Translations under genes and position numbers: made by a program
Assembly: GCA_025356615.1 (NCBI GenBank)
Contig: JANXSH010001012.1
Location: forward strand, 1 to 19,387
Length of the DNA stretch: 19,387 nucleotides
Origin: Planctomycetia bacterium
GTDB lineage: Bacteria > Planctomycetota > Planctomycetia > Gemmatales > Gemmataceae
Direction: 5' to 3'
Notes under the pieces: generated by a model
What the model was told of the DNA's origin: nothing
Seen by the model: the letters and a program-made list of their open reading frames with translations, nothing else
The model's database searches: none
Shown here: positions 8,833 through 15,780 of the stretch, piece by piece
How positions within the stretch are numbered: the stretch's first letter is position 1
Layout of the letters: every line of letters starts with the position of its first letter

Positions 8833-8934
8833 AACGTCGGCCGGATCAGCCAGAGCGCTGTCGGCGTCGTCAGCAATTCGCGCGGCGACCTCACGACCAA
8901 TGGTAGGTTCCTGCGGGGGCAGTTTGATTTCTGA
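8833..8934 (+). pseudogene. 3' remnant of a second BBP7-type barrel gene
   Basis: These 102 nt align without gaps to the last 102 nt of the barrel gene (7934-8035). I count 83 of 102 identical bases and 25 of 33 identical residues, ending in the same FLRGQFDF and a TGA. Upstream of 8833 the similarity stops and no start codon, signal peptide or barrel strands precede it. It is the tail of a former tandem paralogue. The toxin-antitoxin locus lies between the intact gene and this remnant. Confidence 0.85.
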
Positions 8935-8956
8935 GTTGGCCCGGCGCTTGCAGAGT

Positions 8957-9054
8957 TTATCCGCAGATTTCGCAGATTACACAGATAAAAGACCAAATTG
9001 GTATGTAATTGGTGTTGGTCTTTAATCTGTGTAATCTGCGAAATCTGCGGATAA
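8957..9054. repeat. 38-bp inverted repeat (TTATCCGCAG...CTGCGGATAA)
   Basis: The arms 8957-8994 and 9017-9054 are complementary at 37 of 38 positions around a 22-nt AT-rich loop. The composition is far more AT-rich than the neighbourhood. Each arm carries near-duplicate CGCAGATT units. It begins 22 bp after the barrel remnant and ends 6 bp before the hydrolase stop codon, so its transcript could form a very stable hairpin at the hydrolase mRNA 3' end, though no U-tract follows. It resembles a dispersed palindromic element I remember from many environmental genomes; this needs a search. Confidence 0.85.
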
Positions 9055-9060
9055 TCTCTC

Positions 9061-10380
9061 TCATCGACCCTTCACCCACCCGGCGATCTCGTCCACGACT
9101 TCCTTGGCGATGTGGCCCGGCTTCGCGTACTCCTCCGGCTTCGACTTGCCCTTGCCCTCCATGAACAGGTGATTCAGGGCCGGATAGACGACGACCTTCG
9201 CGTCCTTGTGATCCGCCAGCGACTTCTTCCACCCGCCGAGGTCCGCCATCGTGACTTGATAGTCGCGCTCGCCCTGCAAGACCAGGATGGGCCGACGTAG
9301 CGCGCCTGCCGTCCCCGCCGGGTCGTAGGCGTTCATCCACACCCAGTACGAGGCGGGGATGCCGAGCGGCAACTCGGAGGGGGGTGCCTCCGCCAGGTTC
9401 GCGGCCTTGACACGCGCCACCGCCTTCTTCACCTTCGCCAGGCCCTCCTTGTCCTTCTCCAGGGTAGGGTCGTTCAGCGAAAAGAGGTAGGTGAACTGCT
9501 CCAGGATCAAGTCTTCCAGGGGCCGAGTGTTCCCCGCCAGGATGACGATGCCGGCCAACTTCGGGTCCAGCGTGGCGATGCGCGGGGCGAGGTAGCCGCC
9601 CAGACTGTGGCCGGCGACGAAGACGCGCTTCGGGTCCACGCCTTTGGACCCGCGCGCCAGCGCGACCGCCGCGAGGGCGTCGTCGATGGCCTCGTCCTTC
9701 AGCGTGGCACCCTTCAGGGCGGCGTAGCGCGTGCCGTGGGCGCGCGTGCGCTTCTCGTAGCGCAGCACCGCCACGCCCTTGGACGCCAAACCCCAGGCCA
9801 GATCGCGTAAGGGCTTGTTCGGCCCGATCGTCTCGTCGCGGTCGTTTGGCCCCGAGCCGTGGACCAGCACCACGCAGGGGAACGGCCCCTCGCCGCGCGG
9901 CAGCGTCAGCGTGCCCGGCAGCTTCCAGTCGTCGCCGATCACCACGGTGGTCTCACGATAGGCGTTCGGCTTGGCGTAGGGAGGCGGTGCGAACTCGTGC
10001 TTCTCCTTCGGCGGGACGAGGAAGAAGCCCATGATCTGCTTGTCGGAGTCGAAGACCACCTTCAGGTCCAACGTCGCCTTCTCGAACTTGCACGTCAGAT
10101 ACACCGTGTCGGCCTTGGCCCCCTTCTCGACGCGGGTGCCCGTTGTCTTGGCGAACGCCCCGAGCTGCTTGCCGATCGCCTTCCAGGTCGTCTCCAGTTT
10201 GTCGCCCGGCAGCGCCTTGCGCATGTTGTCATCGAAATGCTTCGCGGCCTTTTCGTACTCCCCCTTTTCGAGCGCGGCCAGCATCGCCTTGGCTCGAGCC
10301 GTCTGCTCGGCGAGCGGGGCGGCGGGCGGTGTGTCAGCCGGGGCGATGGCGAACAGGAGCATCATCAGAGTGGGGAGCAT
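9061..10380 (-). CDS. Secreted DUF3887/alpha-beta hydrolase fold protein
   Basis: The start at 10380 (439 aa) is chosen over the ATG at 10440: it is preceded by GAGG at 7 nt and begins directly with a signal peptide (MLPTLMMLLFAIAPA). Residues about 25-122 match a DUF3887-type domain (GEYEKAAKHFDDNMRKALP, then a beta-rich half ending MGFFLVPP). Residues about 140-439 are an alpha/beta hydrolase: oxyanion segment LVHGSGPNDRDE, nucleophile elbow GHSLGG (Ser 259), acid in GERDYQV (Asp about 373) and LNHLF (His about 404), a complete triad. It probably hydrolyses an ester or peptide-like bond outside the cytoplasm; the substrate is unknown. The divergent dehydrogenase gene starts 172 bp away. A stable inverted repeat lies just past its stop. 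Confidence 0.88.
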   Translation of the reverse strand: MLPTLMMLLFAIAPADTPPAAPLAEQTARAKAMLAALEKGEYEKAAKHFDDNMRKALPGDKLETTWKAIGKQLGAFAKTTGTRVEKGAKADTVYLTCKFEKATLDLKVVFDSDKQIMGFFLVPPKEKHEFAPPPYAKPNAYRETTVVIGDDWKLPGTLTLPRGEGPFPCVVLVHGSGPNDRDETIGPNKPLRDLAWGLASKGVAVLRYEKRTRAHGTRYAALKGATLKDEAIDDALAAVALARGSKGVDPKRVFVAGHSLGGYLAPRIATLDPKLAGIVILAGNTRPLEDLILEQFTYLFSLNDPTLEKDKEGLAKVKKAVARVKAANLAEAPPSELPLGIPASYWVWMNAYDPAGTAGALRRPILVLQGERDYQVTMADLGGWKKSLADHKDAKVVVYPALNHLFMEGKGKSKPEEYAKPGHIAKEVVDEIAGWVKGR

Positions 10381-10394
10381 GGCGGGCCTCGCGA

Positions 10395-10418
10395 TTAGAT
10401 GGTTAGTCACCAATCTAA
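10395..10418. promoter_or_regulatory. Candidate operator in the divergent promoter region
   Basis: TTAGATGGT (10395-10403) and ACCAATCTAA (10409-10418) form an imperfect palindrome, one unpaired A, around TAGTC. It lies 15 bp upstream of the hydrolase start in the 172-bp divergent gap and could bind a dimeric repressor. The gap also holds a TAGAAT (10506-10511) on the plus strand, 42 bp before the dehydrogenase start, without a clear -35. Confidence 0.35.
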
Positions 10419-10552
10419 ATGATAGCGGAGCTGAGTACATGGGGCAAGAGGGCCGAATCGCACGAACGGCGAATTTCGGGGATGGCTCTCGGCGGCCCCT
10501 CTGCCTAGAATCGCCCTATCCCATGCTCCCCTCTCCTCTGCGGGAATACACC

Positions 10553-12826
10553 ATGCGCAGCACCCTGGTCGCTGTCCTCCTCGTCGGCGGTCTAGTCGTG
10601 GCCGGCACCGTCCGGTATCGGGCACCCGCCGCCGACGACTCGCCCCCGGCCAAAGAGCGCCAGCCGTTCGGTATCGAGAAGCGAGAACGCTGGACCACGT
10701 CGAAGGTCGTCGGGTCTCCCGACCCCGCACCGCCGTACCGGCTCGAGAAGGTATTCCCCGAGCTGAAATTCGACGAACCGCTCGAACTGACGATCGTGCC
10801 CGGCGCGGACCGCTGGGTCGTGGCCGAGCGCCACGGCAAGATATTCACCATCAGCACCGACCCGAAGAAGCCGGACAAACAGTTGCTGCTGGACCTTCGC
10901 CGGACCATCTACAGCGTCGTCCTGCACCCGAAGTTCGCGGACAACGGCTACCTCTACGTCACCTCGATCCCGAACGTCGGCAAGGAGACCCCCGACGGGA
11001 GCCGGGTGTCCCGCTTCGTGGCGGACGAGAAAGACCCGCCGAAGGCCGACATGAAGTCGGAGAAGGTCGTCATCACCTGGCCCTCGGGGGGGCACAACGG
11101 CGGCTGCATCCGCTTCGGGCCGGACGGCTACCTCTACCTGGGCACCGGCGACGGGAGCGGCATCGCCGACGGCCTGAATACGGGGCAGGACATCAGCGAC
11201 TTGCTGGCGTCACTCTTGCGCATCGACGTGGACAAGGCGGACGAGGGGAAGGCTTACGCGATCCCCGCCGACAACCCGTTCGTCAAACACAAGGGAGCAC
11301 GGCCCGAGATCTGGGCCTACGGCCTGCGCCAGCCGTGGAAGTTCAGCTTCGACAAGGTCAACGGCGACCTGTGGGTGGGCGAGGTGGGGCAGGACTTATG
11401 GGAGTCGGTCTACAAGATCGAGAAGGGGGGCAACTACGGCTGGAGCGTCAAGGAGGGGAGTCACCCGTTTCGGACGGACCGCAAGGTCGGGCCGACGCCG
11501 ATCCTGTCGCCGGTCGTCGAACACCCGCACTCCGAGTCCCGCTCGCTCACCGGGGGCTACGTCTATCACAGCAAGCGCATCCCCGCGCTGAAGAAGGCGT
11601 ACATCTACGGCGACTACGACACGGGCCGGGTGTGGATGCTGCGCCACGATGGGAAGAAGATGACCGAACACCGCGAGTTGGCCCGCAGCCGAATCCGCAT
11701 CGTCGCCTGGGGCCAGGATCACGAGGGCGAGGTCTACGCGCTCGACTTCATGAGCGGCGGCATCTACCGGCTGGTGGCGAACCCGCCGCCCGCCGCCGCC
11801 GCCCCGAAGTTCCCGCACAAGTTGAGCGAGACGGGCCTGTTCGCCTCGACGCGCGACCTGACGCCCGCGAAGGGGCTGATCCCCTACTCGGTCAACTCCG
11901 AACTGTGGTCCGACGGCGCGATCAAGGAGCGATTCATCGCCATTCCGGGCGACGGCAAGATCGAATACGAGACCGTTCTCTATCCGGGAGGAGCGCCCGG
12001 CGCTTTGCCCGGCTGGAAGTTCCCGGACGACACGGTCCTCGTCAAGTCGTTCTTCCTCGAGACCGAGCCGGGCAACCCGAAGAGTAAGCGTCGGCTCGAG
12101 ACGCGACTCCTCCACGCCGTGCGCATGCCGGGCACCGAGGAGGTCGGCGACCAGGTCTGGTACGGCTACACCTACGTTTGGAACGACGCCCAGACCGACG
12201 CCGAGTTGCTCGACACGAAGGGAATGGACAAGAAGTTCACGATCACCGACGCGAAGGCACCGGGCGGCAAGCGCGAGCAGGTCTACCACTTCCCCAGCCG
12301 GACCGAATGCACGATGTGCCACACGTTCACCGCCAAGTACGCCCTCGGCGTGAACACTCTGCAGATGAACAAGGACCACGACTACGGCGGCGGGAAGGTG
12401 GCGAACCAGCTCGCAACGCTGGAACACCTCGGCCTGTTCACCAAGCCTCTCCCCCAGAAGCCTGAGAAGTTGGCCCGGATCGTCGATTATCGCGACAAGA
12501 CGGAAAAGCTGGAGGTCCGCGCCCGCGCCTACCTGCACGCGAATTGCAGCCACTGCCACCGCAAATGGGGCGGCGGCATCAGCGACTTCCAGTTGCTCGC
12601 GAACCTGCCGCTGAAAGAGACGGGGACGATCGACACCAAGCCAGGCCAGGGGACGTTCGACCTGAAGGACCCGCGCATCCTCGTGCCGGGCGATCCGTCG
12701 CGCTCCCTCCTCCTGCACCGGATGAAGCTGTTGGGGCTGGGGCGGATGCCGCACATCGCCTCCAACCGCGTCGATACGGAGGCCGCCGAGTTGGTGGAGG
12801 AGTGGATCAAGGCGTTGCGGCACTAA
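10553..12826 (+). CDS. Secreted PQQ-dependent sugar (sorbosone-type) dehydrogenase fused to a di-heme cytochrome c region
   Basis: The ATG at 10553 gives 757 aa opening with a signal peptide or anchor (MRSTLVAVLLVGGLVVAGTV). In-frame codons upstream would run back over the hydrolase gene, so they are not used. Residues about 65-410 form a six-bladed glucose/sorbosone dehydrogenase propeller, with GGHNGG near residue 179 (the active-site His region of the family), DGYLYLGTGDGSG, RPEIWAYGLRQPW and GGNYGW. Residues about 420-757 match the SO2930-type di-heme cytochrome family, with CTMCH (about 586) and CSHCH (about 665) and a late RMPHIAS that may supply a heme ligand. I infer a periplasmic enzyme that oxidises a sugar or polyol with PQQ and passes electrons to its own hemes. 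Substrate unknown. It converges with recG across a long palindrome. Confidence 0.9.
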   Translation: MRSTLVAVLLVGGLVVAGTVRYRAPAADDSPPAKERQPFGIEKRERWTTSKVVGSPDPAPPYRLEKVFPELKFDEPLELTIVPGADRWVVAERHGKIFTISTDPKKPDKQLLLDLRRTIYSVVLHPKFADNGYLYVTSIPNVGKETPDGSRVSRFVADEKDPPKADMKSEKVVITWPSGGHNGGCIRFGPDGYLYLGTGDGSGIADGLNTGQDISDLLASLLRIDVDKADEGKAYAIPADNPFVKHKGARPEIWAYGLRQPWKFSFDKVNGDLWVGEVGQDLWESVYKIEKGGNYGWSVKEGSHPFRTDRKVGPTPILSPVVEHPHSESRSLTGGYVYHSKRIPALKKAYIYGDYDTGRVWMLRHDGKKMTEHRELARSRIRIVAWGQDHEGEVYALDFMSGGIYRLVANPPPAAAAPKFPHKLSETGLFASTRDLTPAKGLIPYSVNSELWSDGAIKERFIAIPGDGKIEYETVLYPGGAPGALPGWKFPDDTVLVKSFFLETEPGNPKSKRRLETRLLHAVRMPGTEEVGDQVWYGYTYVWNDAQTDAELLDTKGMDKKFTITDAKAPGGKREQVYHFPSRTECTMCHTFTAKYALGVNTLQMNKDHDYGGGKVANQLATLEHLGLFTKPLPQKPEKLARIVDYRDKTEKLEVRARAYLHANCSHCHRKWGGGISDFQLLANLPLKETGTIDTKPGQGTFDLKDPRILVPGDPSRSLLLHRMKLLGLGRMPHIASNRVDTEAAELVEEWIKALRH

Positions 12827-12878
12827 TTACACCCTGTTCGCGCGATCGAAAATAGGGCGTTTGGCAGTTCCGAGCTAC

Positions 12879-12967
12879 TTCTCCTGTAATTGTTTAGCCG
12901 CGACGCGGAGCGGAGCGCGAGACGCACTCCGCTTCGCGGCTAAACAATCGCGTCCACTACAGGAGAA
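12879..12967. repeat. Cruciform-type palindrome between convergent genes
   Basis: An outer 10-bp stem TTCTCCTGTA/TACAGGAGAA (12879-12888, 12958-12967) encloses an inner 22-bp stem (12889-12910 with 12927-12948, one mismatch) around a 16-nt loop; 9 nt on the right side are unpaired. The inner arm begins ATTGTTTAGCCGCG. It sits between the ends of the dehydrogenase gene (plus) and recG (minus), so it may act as a bidirectional terminator or be a dispersed palindromic element. Confidence 0.8.
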
Positions 12968-13022
12968 CTACGCCCCTCGCCTCCTGTACTTCAGGCTCTC
13001 CCCGAAGACGAGAAGAACGCAT

Positions 13023-15092
13023 TCATCCCACCTCCACGAGTTCCAGCGTCTTGCCATAGCGCAGGTACACCGCGTGACGCAGCGCGGCGTGGTCGGGCCG
13101 ACTCAGCTTCGGGTCGGCGGCGACGAGGGCGAAGGCGTCGCGCCGGGCGAGGTCGAGCAACTCCGTGCCCGCCTGGGCCAACGCCCAGAGTTCGCCCGCG
13201 CCGTGCTGCTTCGTCCCGAACAACTCGCCGCTGCCGCGCAACTTCGCGTCCTCCTCGGCGAGGGTGAATCCGTCCGTCGTCCGCATCAGGACGCGCAGTC
13301 GCTCCCGCCCCTCGTCCGTCTGCGGGTCGGCGAAGAGGTAGCAGTAGCCCGGCGTCGTGCCCCGGCTGACCCGGCCCCGGAGTTGGTGCATCTGCGACAG
13401 CCCGAAGCGCTCGGCGTCTTCGACCACGAGGTAGGTCGCGTTGGGCACGTCCACGCCGACCTCGATGACCGTGGTCGAGACGAGAAGGTCGATCTCGTGC
13501 CGGGTGAAACGGTCCATGACATCCGCCTTCACGTCCTCGTCCATCTTGCCGTGCAGTAGCCCGATACGGAAGTCGCGGAACGCGCCGCCGGACAGCTCGC
13601 GGTACACCGTCGCGGCGGAGCGCAGGTCCAGCGTCGCGGAGTCCTCGACGGTGGGGCACACGACGTAAGCCTGTCGGCCCTCGTGGAGCGCCTGGCGTAG
13701 CCGGGTGTTCAGCGAGTCGCGCTCTCCCTCGCGCAGCCAGCGCGTCGTCACGGGCTGTCGGCCCGGCGGCAACTGGCGGATGATCGAGATGTCCAGGTCG
13801 CCGAAGACCGTCAGCGCGACCGTGCGGGGGATCGGCGTCGCGGTCATCACGAGGTAGTGCGGGTTCGCCCCGAGTCGGCGGACCTGGGCGCGCTGGTGGA
13901 CGCCGAACTTGTGCTGCTCGTCGATGACGACCAGCCCCAGCCGGGCGAATTCGACGCCCTCTTGCACGAGCGCCTGCGTGCCGACGACGAGGTCGATGTT
14001 CCCGTCGCGCAGTGCGGCGAGCGCCTTCCGCTTCTCCGAAGCGGACAGGCCGCCGGTGAGGAGGAGTCGGCGGACCCGGCTGTGGGCGAGGTAGCGGTCG
14101 AGGGTGCGGGCGTGCTGCCGGGCCAGAACCTCGGTCGGGGCCATCAGCGCCGCCTGGTGCTTATTAGCGACGGCGACGAGCATGGCGTAGACCGCGACGG
14201 CCGTCTTGCCCGCGCCCACGTCGGCCTGGAGGAGGCGCTGCATGGGTCGCGCGCCGCCCATGTCCTGACAGACCTCGGCGATGGCGCGGTCCTGGTCTTC
14301 GGTCAGCGCGAAGGGGAACAGCCTACGGATTCGGCCGTCGATGGCGGGGCTGACGGGGAGTGATGGGGCTACGGCCTCGTCGCGCGACTCGCGCCGTCGA
14401 AGCGCGAGGGCCACTTGAAGCACGAGCAACTCCTGGTAGATGAACCGCTTGCGCGCGAGGCCCGCGCTCTCGAGCGACTCCGGGGCGTGGACCTGCCACA
14501 GCGCGGGGCACACACCCGGCCAGCCGTGTCGTTCGCGGAGCGCCTCCGGGATCACCTCGACCACCGACGCGGCGTGGTCGCGCAGGGCGCTCTCGATGAT
14601 CGCCCGCAGGACGTGGGGGCGCAGGTCTTCGGTGAGCGGGTAGACGGGCACGATGCCGGGGCCGGAAGGGTCGGTGCCGTCGAGGATCTGGACGCGCGGC
14701 GAGCCGATCTGCCAGTGGTCGCGATACCACTTCGGCTTGCCCGAGAACGAGACGCGCTGGCCGAAGCGAAAGCGTTTGGCGGCGAGCGCCTGGTTGAACC
14801 ACACGCCCTCGAGGACGTGGACGTTGTCGTCACTGACGACGACGCTGACGAGGAACCCGCCGTTGGAGGTGGGCCTCGACTCGATCTCGACGACCTCGCC
14901 CTGGACGGTCTGGAGCGTGCCCTCGGCGAGTTGCGCGATGGGGCGGAGGTCGGTGAGGTCTTCGTAGCGATTCGGGAAGTGAAAGAGCAAATCGCCGACC
15001 GTCGAGAGACCAAGGCGACCGAGTAGATCCCGCCGCGCCGCCGAAACGCCGGGCAACTGGTCCAGGGGGATGGGGACGGACTCGGGGTTCAT
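13023..15092 (-). CDS. recG: ATP-dependent DNA helicase RecG
   Basis: The 689-aa product has the usual RecG length. The N-terminal part carries a helix-hairpin-like LPGVSAARRDLLGRLGLSTV, then LLFHFPNRYED and an OB-fold wedge domain (about 60-140) that binds branched DNA. The superfamily-2 helicase core follows: DVGAGKT (Walker A, 291-297), MAPTEVLARQH, VVIDEQHKFGVHQR (DEQH at 391-394), MTATPIPRT (416-424), and in the second RecA domain LLVSTTVIEVGVDVPNAT and QLRGRVSRG. RecG remodels stalled replication forks and Holliday junctions in the cytoplasm. The start codon at 15092 leads straight into the conserved N-terminus; its Shine-Dalgarno is weak. No defect is visible. Base composition is very GC-rich, in contrast to the methyltransferase gene to its right. 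Confidence 0.97.
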   Translation of the reverse strand: MNPESVPIPLDQLPGVSAARRDLLGRLGLSTVGDLLFHFPNRYEDLTDLRPIAQLAEGTLQTVQGEVVEIESRPTSNGGFLVSVVVSDDNVHVLEGVWFNQALAAKRFRFGQRVSFSGKPKWYRDHWQIGSPRVQILDGTDPSGPGIVPVYPLTEDLRPHVLRAIIESALRDHAASVVEVIPEALRERHGWPGVCPALWQVHAPESLESAGLARKRFIYQELLVLQVALALRRRESRDEAVAPSLPVSPAIDGRIRRLFPFALTEDQDRAIAEVCQDMGGARPMQRLLQADVGAGKTAVAVYAMLVAVANKHQAALMAPTEVLARQHARTLDRYLAHSRVRRLLLTGGLSASEKRKALAALRDGNIDLVVGTQALVQEGVEFARLGLVVIDEQHKFGVHQRAQVRRLGANPHYLVMTATPIPRTVALTVFGDLDISIIRQLPPGRQPVTTRWLREGERDSLNTRLRQALHEGRQAYVVCPTVEDSATLDLRSAATVYRELSGGAFRDFRIGLLHGKMDEDVKADVMDRFTRHEIDLLVSTTVIEVGVDVPNATYLVVEDAERFGLSQMHQLRGRVSRGTTPGYCYLFADPQTDEGRERLRVLMRTTDGFTLAEEDAKLRGSGELFGTKQHGAGELWALAQAGTELLDLARRDAFALVAADPKLSRPDHAALRHAVYLRYGKTLELVEVG

Positions 15093-15485
15093 TCTTGATC
15101 GACCAGAGAGTCACAGAAAAACAGACAGGTAGCGATCTGGCCCACGGCGTCGTCCGGCGCGGCGGAGACGGGCCTAGAGCAACAAGCGGAGCAGTTCGAG
15201 GCCGCACGGTTGGTCTCGTTGGCCGTCAGCAAGGTCTCCAGTCGCCAGGACGCGCCTGGGAGAAGTTGACGGTCGGGTCGGCGACGGTAGAATCGGTGTG
15301 GGGCAAGCTTGAGCAAGCTCCGGGGGATAGGGACGGGTAACACGCCTCGTCTCGGGAGCTTGTTCCGTCCGTCTCTCAGGCCGCAACTACTTCGCCGGTC
15401 TGGTTTTTCGTGCGTCGAAAAGGGCCAGAGCCTAATCATATCCCCTTCTACCCCGTTCGCCAGGTCAATCACAGAGGCCGTTTCC
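15093..15485. other. Intergenic region upstream of recG and of the truncated creatininase copy
   Basis: No convincing gene is present in these 393 bp; short frames on both strands look random. It contains a sigma70-like promoter pointing right (15266-15293), an AGCTTG/CAAGCT inverted repeat with a 2-nt loop (15306-15319), and then a less GC-rich leader to the ATG at 15486. I take it as the original 5' region of the creatininase gene. The recG promoter must also lie here, but I cannot place it. Confidence 0.6.
15266..15293 (+). promoter_or_regulatory. Sigma70-type promoter, probable original creatininase promoter
   Basis: TTGACG (15266-15271), 16 bp, then TAGAAT (15288-15293): five of six bases match the -35 consensus and five of six the -10. 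It faces the ATG at 15486 with a leader of about 185 nt. Because the gene copy behind it is truncated, it now appears to drive a 51-codon stub and possibly read through into the methyltransferase gene. Confidence 0.5.
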
Positions 15486-15611
15486 ATGACAAGCCGAGCC
15501 GCGACGGAGTACCGCTACGAGAAACTCACCTGGCCGGAGATCGACGACGCCGTCGATCTCGGCAAGGTGTGCCTCATCCCCTGCGGGGCCGTCGAGCAGC
15601 ACGGGCCACAC
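15486..15611 (+). repeat. 126-bp direct repeat, left copy
   Basis: This copy is identical to 18835-18960 at 123 of 126 positions; the differences are in codons 7, 12 and 41, and only codon 7 changes the amino acid. Similarity begins at the start codon (plus the CC before it) and ends abruptly at 15611. It flanks the restriction-modification block as a direct repeat. Confidence 0.95.
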
Positions 15612-15641
15612 TCGAATACACAACCGGATGCCTTTCTCTAA
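15486..15641 (+). pseudogene. Truncated 5' fragment of a creatininase-family gene
   Basis: The first 42 codons are the N-terminus of the creatininase-family protein found intact at 18835 (one amino-acid difference, T7 versus S7), up to the metal-binding EQHGPH. After 15611 the frame reads unrelated residues (SNTQPDAFL) and stops at 15639-15641. The fragment keeps two presumed metal ligands (E37, H39) but loses the rest of the fold, so it cannot be functional. Its junction at 15611/15612 marks the left end of the inserted restriction-modification block. Confidence 0.9.
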
Positions 15642-15730
15642 TTGCCGCCCCTTTTCTGGTCGATATCCCTCATCACGAGTTGCACCCGAGCAATTGCGCG
15701 ACTTGCTCTAGGCAAGGCGCTCGCGCGGGA

Positions 15731-15775
15731 TATAATGGGCGTTTGTTCAGTTCATCCTGTGGATCGGATCAGGGG
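15731..15775 (+). promoter_or_regulatory. Possible -10 box and ribosome binding site of the methyltransferase gene
   Basis: A perfect TATAAT lies at 15731-15736, 45 nt before the ATG at 15781; no good -35 is found at 16-18 bp (the closest TTGCTC, 15703-15708, is 22 bp away). AGGGG at 15771-15775 is 5 nt from the ATG at 15781 and overlaps the alternative GTG at 15775, which favours the ATG as start. Confidence 0.45.
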
Positions 15776-15780
15776 TGAAG

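Noticed and set aside
10031..10552. Extending the dehydrogenase gene to an upstream in-frame start at 10031
   Set aside because: The extension would overlap the hydrolase gene by about 350 bp; the signal peptide begins at 10553.
11396..12823. A 475-codon open frame on the minus strand opposite the dehydrogenase gene
   Set aside because: It is antisense to a gene with clear propeller and heme motifs; long antisense frames are expected at this GC content, and its translation is a low-information Arg/Val/Leu-rich sequence without recognisable domains.
15309..15485. An in-frame extension of the truncated creatininase copy upstream to 15309
   Set aside because: The intact copy starts at the ATG corresponding to 15486, and the sequence upstream has no similarity to a protein family.
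15612..15780. A separate small controller gene in front of the methyltransferase gene
   Set aside because: The only frames here are short and lack an HTH pattern; the HTH is found on the nuclease.
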